From: Gymnorhina tibicen
Lineage: Eukaryota > Chordata > Aves > Passeriformes > Artamidae
Length of the DNA: 64,000 nt
Assembly: GCA_013399875.1 (NCBI GenBank)
Contig: VXAZ01005489.1
Location: 62,001-126,000, forward strand
Direction: 5' to 3'
Every line of letters begins with the position of its first letter. Within the stretch, counting starts at the first letter, position 1. The notes beneath the pieces are model-generated. The model did no database searches, was not told the origin of the DNA, and saw nothing but the letters and a program-made list of their open reading frames with translations. This document shows positions 21,913 through 37,000 of the stretch, in pieces. Position numbers and translations under genes: made by a program.

Positions 21913-24900
21913 TCAGAGCCAATGTACAGGATACAGGAGGGGTATATACTCAGATGTAGAAGAAGGAAGCAGAGAACAGTCTGTTACTTTCCCAAAGCAG
22001 TGAAACCTGCTCCCAAGAGAAATTTAAATTTGTTCAAAGTGAAGCTCTGCCAACATATGTTGGCATATCAGGAATCAAGGGCTGGGAACTGCCTGCACTG
22101 CTGTAGCTTAGGGCGGGGGGAGGAGACATAGGCTTAGGAGGTATGTAGTTGTTGAGCACACAGGGGCAGATATCTGAGAGCTGCAAGCTTGATATTTTTC
22201 CATGACCTAAGCAATGGTTAAAGATTTCCATTCCTCCTAGATTCAAGTCTCACCCTAAGGCTAACCTTCATTGTGTCAATGGCTTTGTATACGTGCCAGA
22301 ACTCCTGAAATCTCTGTAATTTTAAGAGAGATGTATATGAGATTATTCATGGGAATGGGTGAGTACCTTCATTTATCAGACCAGAACTGATTTCCATTGA
22401 AATGGCATTTCTCCCTTTCAACCCAGTTAGTAAATAAATTAAACACTAATAAATTAAGTAACATTAGACTGTATTAATAGCAACTTTTTTCTTTTCTTCA
22501 CAATAGCAATTTGTAGGCTCAGAAAGGGAACAGTGAAGTATTACATTACACAGCACGTGTGTCTGTGGAATTCTTAAGGGAAAACAGAGCCACATCACCT
22601 GCCAGGAGGTCTGCTAGGGGCCAGCAGACACATGCAGTACCCAAGTCACTCTAACTGGATTAACTAAGGACTGCAAGAAGTTTGAATAATGTACATTTGC
22701 AGCCCATATTTTTTCATGTAATAAACAATGGTGATCAGTGAAGAGGTTCATTGTAATACTTACTGTTCTGTTGCAGTAGATTTACTACGGGAACTTGGAA
22801 TTGCGATGTACTCAGGTCTTACAATAGTCTTTAGTTTTGCAGTACCCACGTATCCAGGAACAACAATATTTTAACCATAGGAAGGTCTGTAGGTTATATT
22901 TGTCCTGTCAAGCTCATGATATGTGCTAATGACCGTTACCTCTGATATTCCTCTCTGAGGTTCCCTGTACTGATACCAGTACAGTGTAAACATAGTGTGA
23001 GATATAAACCTGTCTCCTCTTCTTTCAGCATATGTGAAAAGGAAAATCATGGAAGGGTTTTTCTTTTCTAAATTAGTTGACTGCTTCTATACACCCATCA
23101 CATAGCCTTCACTCAGGCTCATATATATATCCCTGGCAGTGCCAGAGTCGGGAAGTAACCTCTGAACAAGAACAGAGCAAACTTCTTAAATACTTGCTCC
23201 AAGAATACTACAAATTGGGTTGACACTGCAAGAAAGAGGAACACCATCACACATGTTGACAAAACAAAGAGGAAACATGCCTATCCTCTTTATAGCTGTC
23301 CTCAGAACTGCTCAAAGACTCATTTCTCCCAGCATGATGAAATGCAGATGAAACACCAGTGAAAATGGAATGTGCATCAGTGTTAAACTATTCACACCCC
23401 ATTGGAGAGCTAAATGGGGACAGTAAGCTAATCATTGTGGTACGGTGTAACTCAGTTCATGGGGGAGCCCAACAAAAAAATAAAAATACAGCATCTGAAG
23501 CTTCATCTGCAGCCCATGACAGGCATCACATTTGTCTTCTGGACATATGTGTTTACTGAGTTTCTTTTCTTGCATGTTATGTTTAGTACTGTCACAGATC
23601 AACACTTTTATTTAGAAGCCATTTTGGCCAGCCTTGTTCTGTGGAGAGACATGTGCTGTTCAGCCGTACTGCCTCACCACAAAACACTGCAATCTCCTGC
23701 CTCTTCCAAAAGGGCATGGTGATCCTACACAACCACATGTGTTGGTGTGTTCTTCTTCGCCAATCCCACAAAGACAAGCAAGAAGCAGCAAATGACACAC
23801 TTTCCACTGCTCTTGGAGGTAAGATCTGGCTCACAACTGACTTCAGAGTAGACAACCCACCCAAAATCCTGCCTGCAGATGAGAACATAACCAGCCCACA
23901 GTGGTGTGAAGAGTCCTAAAACAATGTCATGGCTTTGGGTCACACCAGCCAGCAGTGTTCAGTTTCAGAAGAACACCCCTAAACATAAATATGAAGAGTA
24001 AGTGCTTGGTTAGAGGTGCTTCAGCTTCAGGTGAAACATGATGCCCCCACTCAATCCTGTCCTGCTTGTATTTCTGCATAGGGTCACCAAAAGCTTTTTG
24101 TGATGTCATAACCCACTGTTGACTCATTTTCACATCATGATGGAGCAGCACTCAGCTTTCTATTTTATAGTCTGGGAGTATCAATATAACGAACGCTGTG
24201 CACTCTTTCCAAGGCTTTTAAAATTGTGGGATGGGTTGTTAACGTGGCAAAATTCCCTTTTCTTTAGTGCTAATGCTTCCAGCCAAGAAAAGGGCTGGAT
24301 ATTTTTCTTTTTTTCCTTCATGTATGGTCTCCACTCCCTCAGACCCAAATGACTCAAACATATTCTCTGTCTGCTGGACAATGGTGATTTTCTGGTGAAA
24401 GGGCTGACATTGTCCTGCCCCTGGTAAGAATTTGCTGCCCAGAAATTACTAATTCGCTGTGTACGATTCTGGAAAATTGCACAGGGTACTTATTTATATG
24501 TGCTGAAGATGTGAAAAAACATTACTTAACCCTCTCTCTGAGCTCACATGAGGTATTGCAACACCTTTACTTGTATCAAGGTCTAAAAACGGAATTAACA
24601 GCAAAGAAGTGTGATTTTGGGTGGTTCCAAATCCTGCTATTATTTTTTGTCATTTCCGTAAATTTACTTGACAGTATTTACTGCAGTGTATCACAGTAAA
24701 GTTATGAATCCTCATTCATTCCTGATTAATACAACTTGAATGTTTTGAGATGTTCAGATGAGAAGGACAGCAAAAGGATGTCCTGAAATGTCATATTTAA
24801 TAGAATGGATTGGAAAGTATTACTGCTGTATAATTTAGAGGCCACTCTGGTCTTGAACTGCTGTTATAACTGTTAGGCATTGTGAATTTTGCTTAATTAT

Positions 24901-26744
24901 GGCAGTATCTAACCACATACAGCTTATATCTTCAAGTACAGTAGAAAAATGTTAGATATTAATAGATCTTTCCATTTAGGAGATTATATGCAGCTTAAGC
25001 TACAACAAGGTTTAAAATTCAGATTGTCTCTGATCCAACCAAGACAAAATACCATTAAAATAAAATTGTGTATGACATCTATAATTCCCCTTTAAGGTCG
25101 TTTGGTTCCTTCTAACATTAATATACAGCCATTTTAAAATCTCATTAATAATTTTAAAGATTTTCTCCTCTCTGAGATTAACTCTCCACCCTTTGGAGGG
25201 GACAGGGCAACCTGCCTTTTCTAAATATTTTCCTTTTTTCTTCCTTTTTGCCTCCCAAAAGCACCTTTCTGCTGCTCCTTCCTACCTCTCCTGTACTCCT
25301 TGTGCACTCACCCCACATACATTCTCATTTCTTTATGTCAGAACTAGGTAAGTTTCAAACAACATACTATCTGTTTTGGCAGACTGTAGAGTGTTTTGGC
25401 AGGTGACATTTAGGCTTACAAAGTTAATCCGCAAAAAATTTTTGGACAAGGGTGAGTGGGTGTGTGCTCTGCTATCCCTCAGAGCCAGCGCTCATAGATT
25501 CCCAGCTATCCCACCAAGCCATAGCCCAGGGTCAGAGCAAACACATGAATATATGCACAGGGACAAAAAAGGCTCAGTTACTCTCCCTGTGAAGCCAATT
25601 GCACTTTCAGGAACAACTGCATTTGGATTTCAACAAACTGGCCCCACACAGCTAGGAAGTCACACTTCCTCCATGCTTCCCTGATCAGTGGTGCCCCATC
25701 CCACCAGAGCTTCTCATGTCTCTAGTTATCACATCTTAAACCTCATTATTAACCAGAGTTCATCAAGCAGACCATATCTTTTACTCCCTTGGAGCAAAAT
25801 AGTGTTAGAAGCGAAAAAAAATTTGGAGAGAGTGAAATAAGTGACAACAATTCTTTCTCTGTTTTTGCCGACTTGGCATCAGAAGAGCTGACTGCACCAC
25901 TCACATTGCGTCCAGGATATGGGATGTCCACACAGGCTGAGACGTATTACTGAGCATTCCCCAGACAACTTCAAAGTTGACAGGCCTTCTTTGGCCATTC
26001 TTGTGGACTAAGTGTGCATGGCACAATGGAAGGACACACCTAAAGACACAAAAGATGGTAAGTCAATGTTTTAAATTTACAGAACATTTATTTGCCATCT
26101 CTTATTTTTATTTTTTTTTTTTCTTCTAGCACGACTGCACTCAGATGTAGCAGTGCCCAGTACCAGAAATGCTATCCAGTGTGAGCTGTTTTCTGAAGGA
26201 AGAGTGCACATGAGAATTCAAATTATTTCATCTACCACAGATGTTACTTGTACTCTTAAAGGACAGCTGCAGCTGATGACAAGGTGGTGTGAAGTGTGAC
26301 ACTTCTGCTGGTCTCCAGTCAGGAACACCAAGGTGGTCTGTGACACACATGATAGGTTTCTTAATTTTTGATAGAATATAATTAGGGTAACCTAAACCTT
26401 GTTTAAAGATTGCAGTAGATAAAATCAAAATTCTTTGGGTGGACTTTGCTGGTGTTGGAGCAGGCAACTGTAGAGTGAGGTAGCATCAACCATGTAAAAC
26501 AGAATTCCTCCTCAGTAAACCACAGGACAGGACCTATAGCTGGACTTGTCCTTAGTGTGCTTCTTTCATCATCATAACCTTTGGGCTTATTTTGGGTCGG
26601 TAATAGAAGATATTCGGATTCAGCCCTCAATGGAGATTTGATGTACCGACACATATGCTGAAACCACAAGTGATTGGCAAAGATGCCTTCAGTATCTCAA
26701 TATCATCAATTACTTTGACCTTCTCACAGTCTACTTTGCAAATA

Positions 26745-26785
26745 ATAGTAGCTTAAATACTCACTTATAGTATAGTAGCTTAAAT
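26745..26785 (+). repeat. Exact 14-bp direct repeat, 27-bp period
   Basis: ATAGTAGCTTAAAT occurs at 26745-26758 and again at 26772-26785, separated by 13 bp. It looks like a small duplication whose second half has diverged. Confidence 0.7.
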
Positions 26786-28815
26786 GATTCAGAATAAATC
26801 ATTTCAGCCATATTTTTACAAAATCTTTCAAGATATTAACATTTGCAAGACAAAAATATTTATTTAAAGCACAACAAAGAAAAGAGGTGAAAAAGACTAT
26901 ACAAGGAATAAAGATCTCTTTATTTATTCATCACATACTTTCTAGGGAGTTTTGATCTTTAAATTTGTTCTAATATTATCAGAATTGATTTCTAGTCTCT
27001 CTGATCCCAGAGGAAATATTTTCAGTGAAGCTCTCAGTGGATTAACTGTAATAAAGAATCAGGTTGCAAAGCTGTTGCTATGGTGCTCTTAAGTGTAGAG
27101 TTTCTAAAAAATTAACTGATAAGAAAATTCCAATGCACTATATTTAGAAGCATTTCATTTTCTAGCTTTTGACATAAAATAATCTAGTAATTGAAAGTCT
27201 ACATAGAATTTTTTTATTTTTTATTATATCATGGTATCTTCTAATTTTCTTATCTGGCTTTATTGGCTTTTAAATAAACACTAAATTTAGGGGAAAAAAT
27301 CTTACAATATTCTCAAAAAATAAAATTCAAAGAGTTATACTGTTAGTTTCTCTGGGGTTTTTCTCAGTTTGGTTTTGGTGGTGTTGTTTGGGGATATTTT
27401 TTTATCATTCTAAGAACCAAATCCTTTAGGCTCTACTAGAAAATATTTTTTTATAAACAGCTCTACTTGAATGTTGTTTACCTTTACTTTATGCTCTAGA
27501 AAGACATTTTAACCATACTACTTTCTGACTCTCTTGGAAAAAGCCCAGGTCTATTTTTAGATGCCAGCATCCTAAATTGTGTACTGTATCACACAGTGCA
27601 CTGCAAGAAAAAACGTTAAATTCTGTTTCCTATTATTTTTGAGCATGAGCCATCTCTGGCTTGTTTCTTCAGGACAGCCCAACAAAAAGTCCTCTATAGT
27701 CACCACGGAAACCATTACGAGGAATATGGGTTTGTTACAGGCACAACTGTAATTTCACATATGCAGTTTAACACCACCTGAAGAAGAGTGAATGGAAAAT
27801 AGCTGAAAATAATGCCATACATACATATGCCTGTGCAGAAATCCCTGTAAGTGATGTTTCATAAATGCACAGCTTCACAGGCAGTGCAAGGAAATTGATA
27901 TTAATGTAGCTACTGCTAATAATTAGACTGAAAAGATAATTTGAAGGAAGAAAGCTACCATCCAAATGACACACTCTGTCTTTCTATCTTTGCAATATAT
28001 CTGGCAATAATTTTACATTCAGCAGTCTCATCGAAAGAGGAGGTCTCATCATAAATAAAAGTTTTGCACTTCTGCAAAGCGTTTGTATTTTCAAAGTCAC
28101 TTAAAAACAAAAATCAACTGCATGGCTTTGCAGTAGCCAAGTAAGGCAAGCACTAGCAAGACAGGAATGTCTTGTAAATAACTCCTAAAAGGTATCTAAT
28201 TGTTGGTTTGGATAACATTACTTTCCTCCTCTGCAGAGACCCAGAAAACAAGTAATGAAAAAGTCCTATATAGAAGATTATCAGTTGAGTATTACCACCA
28301 TGAGTATTTTAACCTTGTTATGAGTTATGAATTATTTCATGCTCTTTTCCCTTCACTAAGAGATATGAACTGCCATTTGTAATTATGTAATTATACTCTT
28401 TATGAACAAAATTCACCTATTCTCCCCTCTGCCTACCCTGAAAGAGATATTTTTTCGGGTGCACACAGAGCAGATCACAAAGGCCCTGCTTCAGCCCTCT
28501 GCATGCTCCCAGCCTGGATAAAACTGTATTGTGTTACAGTGTGTTTTGCATGGTTCAGAACCAATGACACTGTCTGTGTGACCACCCTGTTCTATAGCCT
28601 GTGCTGTAAAGACCATACTGCATTTCCAAAGCCCACTTCCTCTTCCTACTCATTAACCTAAAATATTGGACCTTTTGAAAAGACAGCTTTAACAAGCTGT
28701 GGGGTTTTGCATCCAGTTTCTACTGCTTTGCATAAAGAAAAGACAGCAAGGACAGTTATTTGAATGTGGAGAGCATAGTAGGGTGAATCATGAAGTTTTA
28801 CAGCTAGCACTCATT

Positions 28816-28850
28816 TATATGTATGTGCATATGTATGTTGGCATGTATGA
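28816..28850 (+). repeat. Imperfect (TATG)n repeat
   Basis: TATG/CATG words repeat with interruptions over about 35 bases. Confidence 0.6.
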
Positions 28851-31027
28851 ATTTACTTTCTATCATTTTTTATTATCTTATTTTAAAATTTCTTTCTTTC
28901 TTTAAATATCTTTTCTTTGGTATCAGAGAAGAGACAAAAAAGGTTGACTTTCTCCTTCCAACTTTTTTCAAGTTTTAAACTGGTCTTGTACTAAAAACAA
29001 TCCAATTTACTCAGAATTGATTATAGTAAATATCATTGAGAGTATAAGCTTGTAAAAGGTTAGAACCCTAGAAGCTAGAGCACAGGATGGAGAATCAAGA
29101 CTGCTTGATCAGTCTACTGTTGATTTCTTAACTGAACTTCTGAGTAACATTTCTCTGTTATTTCACAAGTCTGTTGTAAAAATTGAGTTTTGTAGTCTCA
29201 TGAAAAAGAGAGGGTTATGATTTTGCCAAGCACTTTTATGGTTTTTGTAACTTTCAAGAAGACTGAAAAACCAAATCCTTAACAAATACTTTTTCTTCAT
29301 TATTTTTCCACATTGTTTAATTATTGCAGGGAGTGCTGAGATGTATACACCAGTGGCTTTTTAAATCGAAGTTTTGAAAGTTTACTGCTTTTGCAAGGGG
29401 ACAAAGAAAACAAAAAAATACATAGGTTTATACAAAAACACAAACCAAATTTTTTAGGCTGAGTTTTGCCTTCATAAAATGTGGCTTTTGTTCCAGTAGA
29501 CATAAAGAATTCTGTGAGTTCCATACATGTTGCTGTTCATTCTTATAGACATGGAAAATGGGCACCAAGCACAAGTGCTCAGGTCATAATATCTATCTAT
29601 ATGAAAATTTTTTATTTATCGACAAAAATAATACTTCTTCCTGCCCTTCATGAAGCCTGAAAGCTTTTACTAGAAAGTGGAAGATATTTTTCTCCTGCTA
29701 GTTCTGAAGATCTTTTTGAAAGCCACTTTTGGATCACCTCTTTTCAGTGGCTGAGAAAGAGTAGTTTTTTCTTTTATTTTATGCACATCATTTTGCTCTC
29801 TTTATTTTCCTCAGAGTTCAACGCAAGACATAAGCTTACCCATGGATCTGCCTCTGCCATGGGAGCACAGTGATCCAAGATTCCAAGCCTACCTTCCCTG
29901 ATCAGCCTGGTGGATTTTTGCAGGAAGACTGCAGATGATCTTGATGGGTTTTGATCAAGCATAATTGCATAAACACAGATGTATGCACTCTGCTTCACAG
30001 GCCTGGCTCCTTCATCAGCAATGAGCACAGTTCATCACACCCAGGGAGACAATAGACTCCTGGGTTTACAAATTCATTGTCTGCTTCCTCCTCTTTGAAA
30101 TATTACATTTTTAGAACTTTGTTTTTAAACATGCACTATAAATCTGACAACAAGTGTTACTGAAGTCACAACTCTAAATAAATAGTTTACAATAAAAGTT
30201 GTATAAATACCCATCTGTGCTAACAATACAGTTTGAAAAGGAGCATGGTAAACACAAAGTAAATTAAATGGGATTCACTTTTGTGAGGTGGATGGCTACT
30301 TAAACCAGTTATTATAGAGAAGATTTTGTTGTGTGGTGCGACAGCACGTACCCATGTGGCTAACCAAGAGCTGGTTGAAAAAACAAACCCCACCCATACC
30401 TAGGAGCAGTGCCATGACCAAACCACAATTCCTGCGAGGAATAAATTTAATTTGCTGAAAATGAAGTACAGGCACTGTTGAGCTCATTAGATAGCAACAG
30501 ACATATTGCAATAGAAGAAAGTGGAATTTGGTGGAAGGCCCAAGTTCTACATATGCTGTGAATAAACCAGACTATTGTTTTTTGATAAAGGAGTATTGTT
30601 TTGAATGTGCTGGGTAACTAAGTAAAGCCAGCAGAATTTTTTTGCCAAATATAGTCTCTTGCTCACTGCTAAAAATCCTAGCTTTTAAATTGGGAGCTGA
30701 AGTCATTGAAAAAAGTTTACATTCCTTCAGCCTGCTGCAGCAAAGCCAACCAAATGTTTGGCTTAATATTCGTCTCTTTCATGAACTTTTCTTAAACATC
30801 TAAGACAGAAAATACCATTTCTATTATTTAGTAATTTGATGCTTAAAACTTTGGGCTTCTTCCCTTCTTTTTATCCTTTTATATTATTTTTTTTAACTTG
30901 TTCAGAAAAGACCCAGCAGGGTCACTGCTGTGGTATTAGGCTATGTGAAGCATTTCATAACTTAAAGAAATCATGTTTTCAGCTTCTGGCACCAGCTCCA
31001 ATTGTAGGACACAGTTACTAGCAGTAT

Positions 31028-31060
31028 GGTTTTTGTTGTTTTGTTTTTGTGGGTTTTTTG
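31028..31060 (+). repeat. T/G-only low-complexity tract
   Basis: The plus strand holds only T and G across this tract (GGTTTTTGTTGTTTTG and following). Confidence 0.75.
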
Positions 31061-34000
31061 TCATAGCCCAAGCCAGTGTAAAGGAGGAAAAGAAGGGTTT
31101 CTTTTTCACAGTAGCTCAATGCAGTGGTGATATGGGCCTAGAAAACTAGCAGATCTTAGGACGCCTGACTGTTAAAAACAGTCCAAACTGCTACATTTCT
31201 TTAGGGCAATGCTATACAAATGACATACTGTAAAATTATTAAAATGCATAGAGCAACTGCTGGAAGATTGAATTGTCTTCCAGTCCTTGGATATATTTGG
31301 TGCTCATTGTTTTTAGCCATTCCAGCAGGCCAGCATGGGGTTTTTGGATCCTGAATCTGGGTCTGAATGGGCCAGCCCCTTCATGTCCCGGCAGCAGTGC
31401 CAGGACCAAGAGGGAGGGATGCAGCCTGTGCCTTGTGTCTTTAGGAGACATTAAGGGAATGTTTGGCCTCATGAGGTTTGCCCCCCCCAAAGCTGTAAGA
31501 GCTGGCATCCTTCACTTCCTTCTTCCCACCCACAGGCTGAGGGTATCACCCAGAAAAACAAATTCTGAAGTTCATTTTTGGATACATTTCTAACCAAACA
31601 AACAAAAATCAATTTATCTATTAATGATTTTATCTACTTTCTCTACTCACTATATCACATCTGTAATACCTATTTGTTCTGCCATTGTTTCCTCCAGAAA
31701 CAAGCTGTGATGGGACATTCAGGGTCAACCCCACAAGGATCACCAGTGCAAATACAAAGGCAAAACCAAGATCATGCTGGGGTCCAACTGCTGAATTTAG
31801 CTCCCCTAAACTGCCAGAAGCATGACTGCCACATGGAGGAAGAGATCAGCTGAAAGTAGCCAACTTTTCTCCTTTTGAGACATTTTGGATGCTGTATTAA
31901 GGCAATATGCAAATAAACATGTCAGTACTTTCTAATATTACTGGGTATTGAGTGTACCTCAATTGGTGTCTTGTTTTTCTTCTTTCTTAACCATACTAGA
32001 ATTGTTTGATGTTCAGGTGATGGGTACCTCTCAGTATACAGTGATGGACCAGAAAGGGAATAGAGAAGGTGGGTGTAGATTACTAGGCCTGTTGATGGAA
32101 TCCAGTTTAGTATGGAACACAGGGATTGTCTCAGAGGATTCACGTGGCATCAGGCAGACTCGTTTTCTAAAACAGGCAGGCACAATCAGAGCAGAATCAT
32201 CTTTTTTCAGCTTTTTCTGGTGTGGTCATACCTCTAAAGGGTGGAGTGACTCAGCCAAGCCCCTCTGATCCCCTGCCACCTTCTCTTGTCTGCTCCAGCA
32301 GAGAATAACTTGTCTTCTCATGCCTATCAACTAATTTGTCTGCAATTGAGATGCCCAAGTGTGAGGGACACTTACAGTGAACATTATCATGTTAATAACA
32401 CAAGAACTCTTGCAAATTTTTAACTGACATGTTTGGTAGGAAATGTCTTATATAGATGTGCATTGTAAGGAGAAAAATCTACTTCAGCAGGCAAACCTAC
32501 TACCTGAAGAGTGTAAAGTTGGGATATCATTTTATTTACATGAATTTCCAAAAAGTATACAGTTAACTTACCTTTGTTTCCTCTTCTCCCATTTACTTTC
32601 CTTTTCAAGATGTACGAAATACAAAAACATGTCTGAAAATACTGTTTTAAAAGCCCACATTATAAGCTTATGTCTTCTAAAACACCTTTTAGCCCAGGCT
32701 TGGCATGTGTATCGTTAACTCTCCCTTACCTCATATGTTTGATTGCCAGATTTGAAGTCTTGAACTTATCAGGTTTTGAAGATGTTCCTCAGCATATAAT
32801 AGTTTAGGTGGTTTTAATGAAATTGCTTCAAGATATAAAGACAAGCATCTGCATAAAACATTTCAAAAATTAGATTTTTAATAGACACTACAAAAGAGTT
32901 ACCGCACATCCTGAACAGTTTAATTTTATTCTGCTGTAGGGAATAGCTTTTTTACTGGACCCTTTATTTCATCTGTAGAAGGCAGGATCATTTAAACACT
33001 CAATATCTTTCTCTCTTCAAATGATACAAGGGTTACTAATCATGACTTTGATTAAGAATCAGAATGAGGATAAAAAATTTTCATTCCAGTTGTATGAAAC
33101 ACTAATCACAGAAAACAAAATACTCAGTGTAATGAATTATTTTAACTAAGTTAATATACTAAGTTTAACCTAATCAGTATTGACAGCACTTGGAGTTTTA
33201 TGACTAGTCACTGGATATTAGGAGGATTACATAAAAGGAAATCTCAGAAAATGAGATCCAGCACCTTTAAGTCTCAGCCCCTTATAACTATTGAAAAAAT
33301 CATGAGTACTAACAAGTGAAAAACCAGAAGACAAATTTAAAAAATGATGAATGCATGGAACAAAACACTGTCATTTCTGGCTTTGAGTAGTACATCCTAA
33401 GATTTTTCTCTCTATCTCTCTTTTTCATTTGGTCATTACTTTTTTTTTAATTCTGAAGCCAACCTCGCATTTGAGGACCTAGTCTGCTATTTCTGAAAAA
33501 CTGGGGATTGTAGTTTTGCTAATTTAATAACATTTCACTGGTTTCCAGGCTCCTTTTATTACATTGTTTTAATTTTCCCCCTTTTATCCTTATCTCCCCC
33601 TCTGTCTGCCTCATTTCCAGGGCCAGCACTGGAGCTTTCCTTCTATTCCTGCAGTGTCTGACCAAGGACCCAGCAAAAAGCACCAATGTCTTAAAAGCTC
33701 AAGTCTCCTCAGATTGCAAGTGGCATGAAGGTAAAGCCAAATGCTGCCTGTACCACCCACAGCCACTGTCATTCATGTCAAACTTCACTGACAACAGGTG
33801 ATCTCTTACAGGCAATGGAAAATTTGGAGAATTCAGAAATGAACCCAAACCAACAGCAAAAAAAGCCTCCTAAAAATTAAAATCCCCAATTCACTGTTAT
33901 AAAGATCAAACAAATTGATAGTGACACGGATCACTCATGTTGATTTAATAAATTGCCCTAGTTTTTCAGCATGGATGACTTTATAGCCACTGCTATCCCA

Positions 34001-37000
34001 GCATAACAATTATTGATCATGCTGCTCTGCACTTTAGGAAAAGTAGGACTTCAGAAAGCAGCGTGGAAATTTCCAGAATGTAGATGATCCATTTGGATAA
34101 AGACAGGCTTTTCACACTTAATTGCTAGGCCTGGGAAGCTTAGTTGCCCTGCCCGCTATCTCTGCCTGAGTACACTCAAATGGATTCATGCAGGTGGGAT
34201 TTCCCACGAATAGGAGCATTTCCTTCCCCTACCACCACTTGCTTCTTTCTTCTTGCTGTACAACTACTGAAAAGGAAAAAATATTTCCGTCAACTTTGTT
34301 GCTAACACTTCTGGTCTTCTTAGTTCTGGGAGAGGAAGGTTTGGTTGTCTTTTGAGAAAGCCAGGACAAAGAATCAGCAAAATCAACTCATCTCACATCA
34401 GTTTAGAAATTAGCTCTATTAAATATTTAGGTGCTTTTCAGGTGTCATCTGAAGAAAATAATTTCTGTGACATAAACAGGGCTTGTCTTAAAGATTCTGC
34501 AGAAATAAAGGACCTTCATCCATCAGCAATTAAATATGACAGGAAACAGTCTCCTGAAGGCCATGACATATTTGCATGCAAAGGATTATTCCAAACTGTA
34601 TTAAAATTAATCATGTATTTTTAAATATGATTGAGGGTTTTCATGAAGGCAGTAGGTAACACAATTGCAAGGTTCCAACCTATAAAGGTTCTGGATTATC
34701 TAAAAATAGACCATCAGGTTCTATTTTTAGCAACAGTGATATAAATCCAAAGAAATTTCACTTACTTCAGACTAGAGGTCTTGTATTTACATTTGAATTA
34801 AAGATGTCAAGTCAGCCTCTCTTTTATTGCTGCACACTACTAGATGCAAATCTCTGATTCTGTAAACAAAATCTGTACTAATTCATAAGAATCGAAATTC
34901 ATTAATTCTGTGCATCAACCACCTGAGTGCGAGTCAATATTCTCAGGTAAAAAAAGGCTGTGAGTGTTCTTTACTACTGGTCTGTTTTAATAGTATCTTA
35001 TGGATCGGGACAGCTGAAACAGCAATTGCTCAGAATGCTCTTCAAGCCACAATGTTACCTCACTTACCTCAGAATATTTTCTTCTCTGAATTAGAAACTA
35101 ACTTATTCCTTATGTAGTTTTCAACTATTTCAAAGATTCCTTTGCAATGCCAAGGTGCAGTAAAACCCAGTGTAATGTAAATCACCCTCTAATACTATTT
35201 TTCCTTTCTCTTTCTTGATAGAGCTATAAGTGCAATGAAAATAAATATTATTTTGAATGGCACCAGTGGAGAAATTGGTATCACAGATGGAATTTAAAAG
35301 TCATATCATCTTGCTAACAGCTAAATAAGGTACTTCCTAAGTAGGATTTCAGCTACACTACCTTGAATATTTGAAAATTTTAAATTTTTATAAGGAGAAT
35401 ATTTTAACTGCTTAAACTGGGGATAATGTAACATTATCCTCTTGGCACATTTAATAATACATACTAATGCAGCCTGTATTTCCAATGCAACCCCTCTTCC
35501 TTGTCTAACATTATTGCTGCACCTTGATGTATTTTTCTGAGCAGCAAACCCAAGCAGTAATGTGGTCATGGGAAACTGGAACAAATGGCCACTTGCTCTG
35601 GAAAGCACCACACTTCAAGTTTGAAGTCCTTTATGTTTACATAGTGGCTTAAGTCTCAGCAATAGGTCATAGCCACAAAAACAGGAGCTGCATGGAATAT
35701 CATGTAGGGCCTGTAAACCCAGGAATATGCTGCATGTTGCCAGCAGTTCCCTACAGGATCTCAAGTAGTCTGTCCCACACACTTGCAAATATTTCTGACC
35801 AGACCTGCTCGGCTAAGCTGGCTTTGGCAGAAGCCAGCTCATTAAGCAAACAGGGAAGCTTGGTTTTAAGTCTTTCAACTGTTAAATATTGTAGTAACTC
35901 CAAGACAAAGATGTCTCTCACAAGATACCAGTCTGTGCTTTCTCTCCAAATGGAAAGACAAAAAAATCACCAGATTTTATCCAATGAGATATGTGTAATA
36001 ACACAGAAGGAGGGTGTTATATTGAGACTTTGAATCGAAACTCCCCTTTCCTAGACTCCCTATGTACCTTCATTTCCTGTGTAGAAAGCAAAAGGATGAC
36101 AGGCAACTGAATACTGCTATGAAGAGTGATTCCCTTGTAATATGTGTACCCCCAAGAGAGCATCTGTAGAGCTGGTTTACCTGTAGATGTAGCCAACCAT
36201 CTCAAACATTCCTGCATCTGTTCCCCAAAACTCCTGCCAGAAATCTTGTCGATGGCCTCAAAATTAAGTCTTGGGTTATTTGGAAAGCATCCTTTCTAGT
36301 TCCATGGTCTGTCCTAGGCATGTCAGTAGGTCTATTTTACTTTACATAGATTCTTCTACCTTTTTCACTCACGTACATATCTGACTTGTTATGATTAGCT
36401 TCCAATGGCACCCATCTCCACCCACCCACAACGTAGTCCAGGATAGCAGGGTACCTATTACACAAGCAAAACCAGTCAATCTGTTCAAGGGTGTGAAATT
36501 CCAAGCTGGCACAGACTAGTAGCAAGGAATTATTCAGAAGCATGCCAATATACATGTTTTAAATACATTTAAATTCTCAGTTTTTAGAGTTGCAAAGACT
36601 ACTATAATTAAATAAGAATACTGCTGCCCATAATTATAAATTACTCTTTTAAAGGTTTTCATTTAAAGGCATAAGTGTGGTGTCTTTAAAACAACCAACA
36701 ATACTGTGCATGGCTTAATTTCAAATTTCTATAATTAAACAAGCAGTGATCAGAAGAAACAAAGAATCTTGCCCCTCTTTTTGTGCCAGGTGAAGAATGT
36801 CTCATTTCTACAATAAAATCAAAAAGGTGTATTAAAGTCCTTTTCATACAGGGGATTGAAAGAGCAAACTAGATGGCAAGGGTCGGCCCTGAACGTGATT
36901 ATTTTCCTCATTAATGCAATGGAAGAAAGCAGTACTCCTTATCCACTGGAATTACTTTTGCTGACGTGTGTTTGAAGAACTTGGCCATTAGGTTTTAGTC

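Noticed and set aside
23592..23919. Possible exon ending in GGAGGTAAGAT near 23819
   Set aside because: The donor-like word exists, but no acceptor or recognisable peptide supports an exon.
29774..30028. Minus-strand frame of 84 codons in a moderately GC-rich segment
   Set aside because: No motif and no repeat match.
31239..31593. Opposite-strand frames of 89 and 106 codons in a GC-richer patch
   Set aside because: Read on both strands for gag-like or host exons; nothing held up beyond a few residues.
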